DNA from: Deltaproteobacteria bacterium
GTDB taxonomy: Bacteria; Myxococcota_A; Polyangia; Polyangiales; Houyiibacteriaceae
DNA: 9,815 nucleotides
Direction: 5' to 3'
Assembly: GCA_019309605.1 (NCBI GenBank)
Contig: JAFDFW010000106.1
Span: 1 to 9,815, forward strand
The notes under the pieces are model-generated. The model saw only the letters and a program-made list of their open reading frames with translations, was not told where the DNA came from and did not search any database. Of this stretch, positions 7,040 through 9,815 are shown piece by piece (position 1 is the stretch's first letter; every line of letters begins with the position of its first letter). A program made the translations under genes and the position numbers.

Positions 7040-8389
7040 CTAGGCAGCACCGTCTTCCTTGGCATCTTGGAGGTCGACCGGGTTTTCCTCGGCTAAGTCG
7101 AGCATTTCGGTGCTGGCGTCGGCGGGGAGCTCTTCTACGGAGCGGAGCTTTCGTTCCATTGCGCGGGTTCGGACGCCGGTTTCTTCGATTGTGCGGCCGG
7201 CGGTTTCGAGCTGGCGTTTCACCTTGTCCAGCACGTCACCAAACTTGCCGAACTCGTGTTTGACGGCGCCGAGAACCTTCCACACTTCGCTCGAGCGTTG
7301 CTCGATAGCGAGGGTTTGAAAGCCGATGCGCAGGCTGTTGAGGAGGGCGGCAAGGGTGGTCGGCCCGGCGACGACGATGCGATGCTCACGTTGCAAGCGC
7401 TCAACCAAACCGGGATGGCGAAGCGCCTCCGAGTAGAGCCCTTCGGTCGGCAGGAAGAGGATCGCAAAGTCGGTCGTCAGCGGCGGGTTCAAGTACTTGC
7501 TGCCGACGTCTTTGGCGGAATCCTGAATCGAACGGATGAGGGCGCTTTGCGCTTGTTGCACCGCGGCGGCGTCGCCATTTTCACTCGCCTCGACGAGGCG
7601 TAGGTAATCTTCCTGCGGGAACTTCGAGTCGATCGGAAGCCACACGCACTGGTCGGGATCCCCGCTCGCACCCGGTAGCCGGATCGCGAACTCGACGACG
7701 TCACGCGAATCGGGGCGCGGCTTCACGTTGCGATCGAACTGCTCGGGCGTGAGGATCTGCTCGAGCAACGCGCCGAGCTGCACCTCGCCCCAGGTGCCGC
7801 GGGTCTTCACATTGGTGAGCACCTTCTTGAGGTCACCCACCCCACTCGCAAGGCTTCGCATCTCGCCGAGGCCCTGCTGCACCGCTTCGAGTCGATCGCC
7901 GACGAGCTTGAACGACTCCCCGAGCCGTTTCTCGAGTGTGCTCTGAAGCTTCTCGTCGACCACCTCGCGCATCTGTTCGAGCTTCCGTTCGTTGCTGCTC
8001 CGAAGCTCTTGCAGCCGGCCGTCGACGGTTTCCTGGAGGTGCTTGAGCCCTCCTTGGTTCGATTCGGTGAGCGTTTTGAGCTGCACGGTAAACGCCTGGA
8101 ACTTCGTCGTCTGTGACTCGCCGATCTGGGAGATCGTGTTGACCAGGGTCTCGGTGCTCGCCTGGTGCGTCCGCGAAACCTCCTGACGGAGCTCGCTCGC
8201 GCTGGCGGAGGCCTCCTCCCGCGCGGCGCGAAGCTCGGCTCGAAGCACGTTGGCGGTTTCGGCGCGAGCCTTGGCCTCGGCCTCGACATGGACGCCCGAA
8301 TCCGCGTCCCTCCTTTTTAAAAGAACGAACGTGACGACCAGATTGATGGCGAGCAGAAGCACCACGGCCACCAAAAGCGGAACTACCAT
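7040..8389 (-). CDS. rmuC: DNA recombination protein RmuC
   Basis: A 449-residue member of the RmuC family, whose E. coli member limits inversions at short inverted repeats and is thought to be nuclease-like. Visible parts: an N-terminal membrane anchor (about residues 2-24, VVPLLVAVVLLLAINLVV) followed by basic KRR; a long coiled coil (about 33-160) rich in Glu, Arg, Ala and Gln; then the conserved RmuC core. Core signatures are TRGTWGEVQLGALLEQIL, the PIDSKFPQEDY block, FLPTEGLYSEAL and VAGPTTLAALLNSL. Length and order are normal for the family. ATG 8389 is preferred because GGGGGA lies 8 bases upstream; the GTG at 8395, two codons earlier, would be only 2-3 bases from it. A TGCTAGCAT extended -10-like sequence lies about 35 bases upstream. 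The gene stands alone on this strand, divergent from the PH/zinc-ribbon gene and convergent with the helicase. Confidence 0.95.
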   Translation of the reverse strand: MVVPLLVAVVLLLAINLVVTFVLLKRRDADSGVHVEAEAKARAETANVLRAELRAAREEASASASELRQEVSRTHQASTETLVNTISQIGESQTTKFQAFTVQLKTLTESNQGGLKHLQETVDGRLQELRSSNERKLEQMREVVDEKLQSTLEKRLGESFKLVGDRLEAVQQGLGEMRSLASGVGDLKKVLTNVKTRGTWGEVQLGALLEQILTPEQFDRNVKPRPDSRDVVEFAIRLPGASGDPDQCVWLPIDSKFPQEDYLRLVEASENGDAAAVQQAQSALIRSIQDSAKDVGSKYLNPPLTTDFAILFLPTEGLYSEALRHPGLVERLQREHRIVVAGPTTLAALLNSLRIGFQTLAIEQRSSEVWKVLGAVKHEFGKFGDVLDKVKRQLETAGRTIEETGVRTRAMERKLRSVEELPADASTEMLDLAEENPVDLQDAKEDGAA

Positions 8390-8422
8390 CTCCACAATCC
8401 CCCGAGAAATGAGCTATTTGGG

Positions 8423-8431
8423 ATGCTAGCA
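8423..8431 (-). promoter_or_regulatory. Extended -10-like element of rmuC
   Basis: On the minus strand the sequence reads TGCTAGCAT, a TGnTAnnnT extended -10 pattern. Transcription from it would start near 8416, leaving a leader of about 27 bases that contains the GGGGGA ribosome binding site. The -35 region is weak (CTCAAA or GCTCAA), as is common with extended -10 promoters. Confidence 0.4.
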
Positions 8432-8475
8432 CCATCCTGACGGTTTGAGCAGTGCTGAATGAGGGCGCAGTGACG

Positions 8476-8484
8476 TGCTACGCT
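8476..8484 (+). promoter_or_regulatory. Extended -10-like element before the PH/zinc-ribbon gene
   Basis: TGCTACGCT fits TGnTAnnnT. Its expected start point, near 8491, is only about five bases before the preferred ATG at 8496, so the mRNA would be leaderless or nearly so. A perfect 12-base palindrome, CGCTGCGCAGCG (8481-8492), overlaps the 3' half of the box and the start point and could bind a dimeric regulator. Confidence 0.35.
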
Positions 8485-8495
8485 GCGCAGCGCTC

Positions 8496-9383
8496 ATGCC
8501 AAGCGGGGGTCAGCCAGAAGAGGAGCTCAAGGCGCTCCTGCCTGCGTCGATCGCCGTTCGGTTCGAGGAGATGTTCCCGTACCTCCGCAGCGGGCGAATC
8601 AAACGGCGCGATCGGAGGCGGGCCGAAATGCTTCGCAAGGCCGAGCCTGTGTTGCAGCGAGCGCTCAACCCGATGGAGGTGGTGCGCTTCACGACGAACG
8701 GCGTCCGGCAGCTGACCTGGTGGCTACTGACAGCAGGGTCGATGAACCCGTTCGCGAATCGTACGACCTTGGTGCTCACCGACCGGCGCGTGCTGTTGAT
8801 CCACACCGATTCCAAACAACGGCCGCGCATGTTTGCAAACCAGCTCCCTCTCGAGCGCATCCGCGCCACGGCGGGTCGCAACAGCTACGTCTTCATTCGC
8901 TCCGGACGCGAGCAGTTGATGTTCCACGGCGTCAAGAGAACGGAAGCCCGACAACTGAGAGGCTTGCTCGATTCGACCGCCACCAAGAAAGGTGGCTGGC
9001 AAAACCTCTGCCCCCGATGCTTCACGGCAACCGACGGAGTGCCCACCGCGTGCGAAAAGTGCGGCGAAGAGTTCAAAAGCGCCAAGAAGGCCGCACTCCG
9101 CTCCCTGATCTTCCCAGGCTTGGGCGACTTCTACCTAGGCTACCGCAAGTACGCGATGCTAGAAATCATCGGCGCCACCCTCCTCTGGGCCCTGTTCCTC
9201 AGCACGCTGATCCCAGCGGTCATGGCCAAAGGCCTCGAAGGCGCCCTGGTCGCGTCTCCCCTGCTCGCCCTGCTGGCATTGAGCCACATCGGCGACGCCC
9301 TCCTCACCCGAGCCAAAGCCCGAACAGGCCTCCACTCCAAAGACGGCACCCTACCCACCGGCGACGCCTGGCCCGGCGCCTAG
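8496..9383 (+). CDS. PH-like domain / zinc-ribbon / membrane protein, function unknown
   Basis: A 295-residue predicted membrane protein with a mosaic layout. Residues about 55-160 resemble a bacterial PH-type domain: alternating strands, TNGVRQLTWWLL, TTLVLTDRRVLLIHTD, a predicted strand set to LMFHG and a closing helix (EARQLRGLLD). Residues 172-189 form a C-P-R-C ... C-E-K-C zinc ribbon (Cys172, 175, 186, 189). Residues about 200-270 carry hydrophobic segments beginning with SLIFPGLGDFYLGYRKYA, which resembles the PGLGQFYLG start of TM2/DUF5683-like membrane domains, followed by WALFLSTLIPAVMA and LVASPLLALLALSHIGDALL. PH-like and zinc-ribbon modules suggest a binding or scaffold role at the membrane; no enzyme motif is seen. 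ATG 8496 is preferred: an earlier in-frame GTG at 8475 overlaps the likely -10 box. There is no ribosome binding site for either. The stop lies in the first copy of a 27-bp tandem repeat. Confidence 0.8.
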   Translation: MPSGGQPEEELKALLPASIAVRFEEMFPYLRSGRIKRRDRRRAEMLRKAEPVLQRALNPMEVVRFTTNGVRQLTWWLLTAGSMNPFANRTTLVLTDRRVLLIHTDSKQRPRMFANQLPLERIRATAGRNSYVFIRSGREQLMFHGVKRTEARQLRGLLDSTATKKGGWQNLCPRCFTATDGVPTACEKCGEEFKSAKKAALRSLIFPGLGDFYLGYRKYAMLEIIGATLLWALFLSTLIPAVMAKGLEGALVASPLLALLALSHIGDALLTRAKARTGLHSKDGTLPTGDAWPGA

Positions 9384-9447
9384 AGCCGACGAACCTGGCC
9401 CGGCGCCCAGAGCCGACAAACCGAGCCCGGCGCCTAGAGCCGACGAG
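9367..9447. repeat. Three tandem 27-bp repeats spanning the ends of two convergent genes
   Basis: Units lie at 9367-9393, 9394-9420 and 9421-9447. Each has the core CCCGGCGCCTAGAGCCGAC with few differences: copy 2 has CCCAG for CCTAG and ACAAA at its end, and copy 3 starts CCGAG. The core contains CTAG, so it carries TAG on both strands. Copy 1 supplies the stop of the plus-strand gene (9381-9383), and copy 3 the stop of the minus-strand methyltransferase (9434-9436). Repeated GGCGCC blocks can also pair with each other in RNA. Confidence 0.9.
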
Positions 9448-9815
9448 CTAGAATGCTCATGCTGTGGACGCGGAACTTCTGAGCCGCGTTCTGCGTCGAG
9501 TCTTGGCTGAACGAGTAGCTGTCATTCAGACTTGTCTTCTCGACCTTGAAACCTGCCTTCTCGATCAAACGGAGATAGCGCTGTGACTCTTGTGCGCCCC
9601 CGATGCATTCCGCCCAGAGCGCGCAGTTGTCCCGAACCGAATCGGGGAGCTCAACGCCCGTCACGATGTCGGAGAACATGAGCCTTCCGCCCGGAGCCAG
9701 GACTCGATGAATTTCCGCGAACACGGTCTCTTTGACGGGCGAGAGGTTGATGACGCCATTGCTGATCACCACATCGAAGCTTTCATCGTCGAGCGGAAGC
9801 GACTCGGCGTAACCC
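9434..9815 (-). CDS. SAM-dependent methyltransferase, arsenite methyltransferase-like (N-terminus outside window)
   Basis: The frame is open to the right edge; 126 residues up to the TAG stop are visible, the C-terminal half of a class I methyltransferase. Motifs: acidic-loop/motif II region GYAESLPLDDESFDVVISNG, motif III-like INLSP.K..VFAEIHRVLAPGGRL and FSDIV, then LWAECIGGAQESQRYLRLIEKAGF. The VISN-VINLSPxK and ECIGGA...AGF blocks are those of ArsM-like proteins. As I recall the family, arsenite methyltransferases have Cys in the SNC position and in ECxGGA. Here the first is Gly (SNGVINL) while the second, AECIGG, is kept. So arsenic as substrate is doubtful; another small-molecule substrate is possible. 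The SAM-binding GxGxG motif and N-terminal Cys lie beyond the edge and cannot be checked. The C-terminal tail (DSYSFSQDSTQNAAQKFRVHSMSILARRL) reaches into a 27-bp tandem repeat that provides the stop. The GTG at 9772 is internal, not a start. Confidence 0.88.
   Translation of the reverse strand, partial: GYAESLPLDDESFDVVISNGVINLSPVKETVFAEIHRVLAPGGRLMFSDIVTGVELPDSVRDNCALWAECIGGAQESQRYLRLIEKAGFKVEKTSLNDSYSFSQDSTQNAAQKFRVHSMSILARRL

Noticed and set aside
8720..9451. Plus-strand frame with repeated R-R-x-E-P-T-N at its end
   Set aside because: It is a shadow of the PH/zinc-ribbon gene; the repeated peptide only reflects the 27-bp tandem DNA repeat read in another frame.

Overview
The window looks like GC-rich chromosomal DNA of a Myxococcota-type (former deltaproteobacterial) organism. 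The reasons are a transmembrane Ser/Thr kinase with a TPR/HEAT-like exported part, a Cys-rich secreted beta-helix-like protein, a DUF3516-type Ski2-like helicase, and the codon bias. This lineage call is inferred from gene types, not from a marker gene. There is no transposase, integrase, CRISPR array, tRNA or rRNA.

Layout. 2-403 (+) is the C-terminal end of a secreted beta-helix-like protein. It meets, 3 bases apart, the stop codon of a large membrane Ser/Thr protein kinase (407-2296, -). Divergent from the kinase is a small exported protein (2365-3000, +) resembling DUF2846/PEGA-type proteins. Its stop lies 1 base from that of an AraC-type regulator (3002-3933, -). The regulator is broken by a deletion plus frameshift that removes the core of its first helix-turn-helix.

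4022-4449 is the only long gene-free stretch. It holds phased GAATT motifs upstream of the regulator, a nested set of complementary segments that looks like a structured small RNA, a strong intrinsic terminator (4234-4277), and an inverted repeat over a TTGACA box in the leader of the next gene. 4450-6963 (+) is an SF2 RNA helicase (Ski2/Mtr4-like core plus DUF3516). It converges on rmuC (7040-8389, -). Divergent from rmuC is a predicted PH-domain/zinc-ribbon/membrane protein (8496-9383, +), whose promoter is so close that the mRNA may be nearly leaderless. Three tandem 27-bp repeats (9367-9447) carry the stop codons of this gene and of the converging, window-truncated SAM-dependent methyltransferase (9434-9815, -).

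The genes do not form one pathway; orientation alternates and no operon is evident. RmuC (DNA maintenance) and the helicase (RNA metabolism) are housekeeping-like. The kinase and the small exported protein may be a signalling/envelope pair through a shared intergenic region, but that is inference. The parts most worth a second look are the candidate structured RNA, the deleted AraC gene and the stop-supplying tandem repeat.
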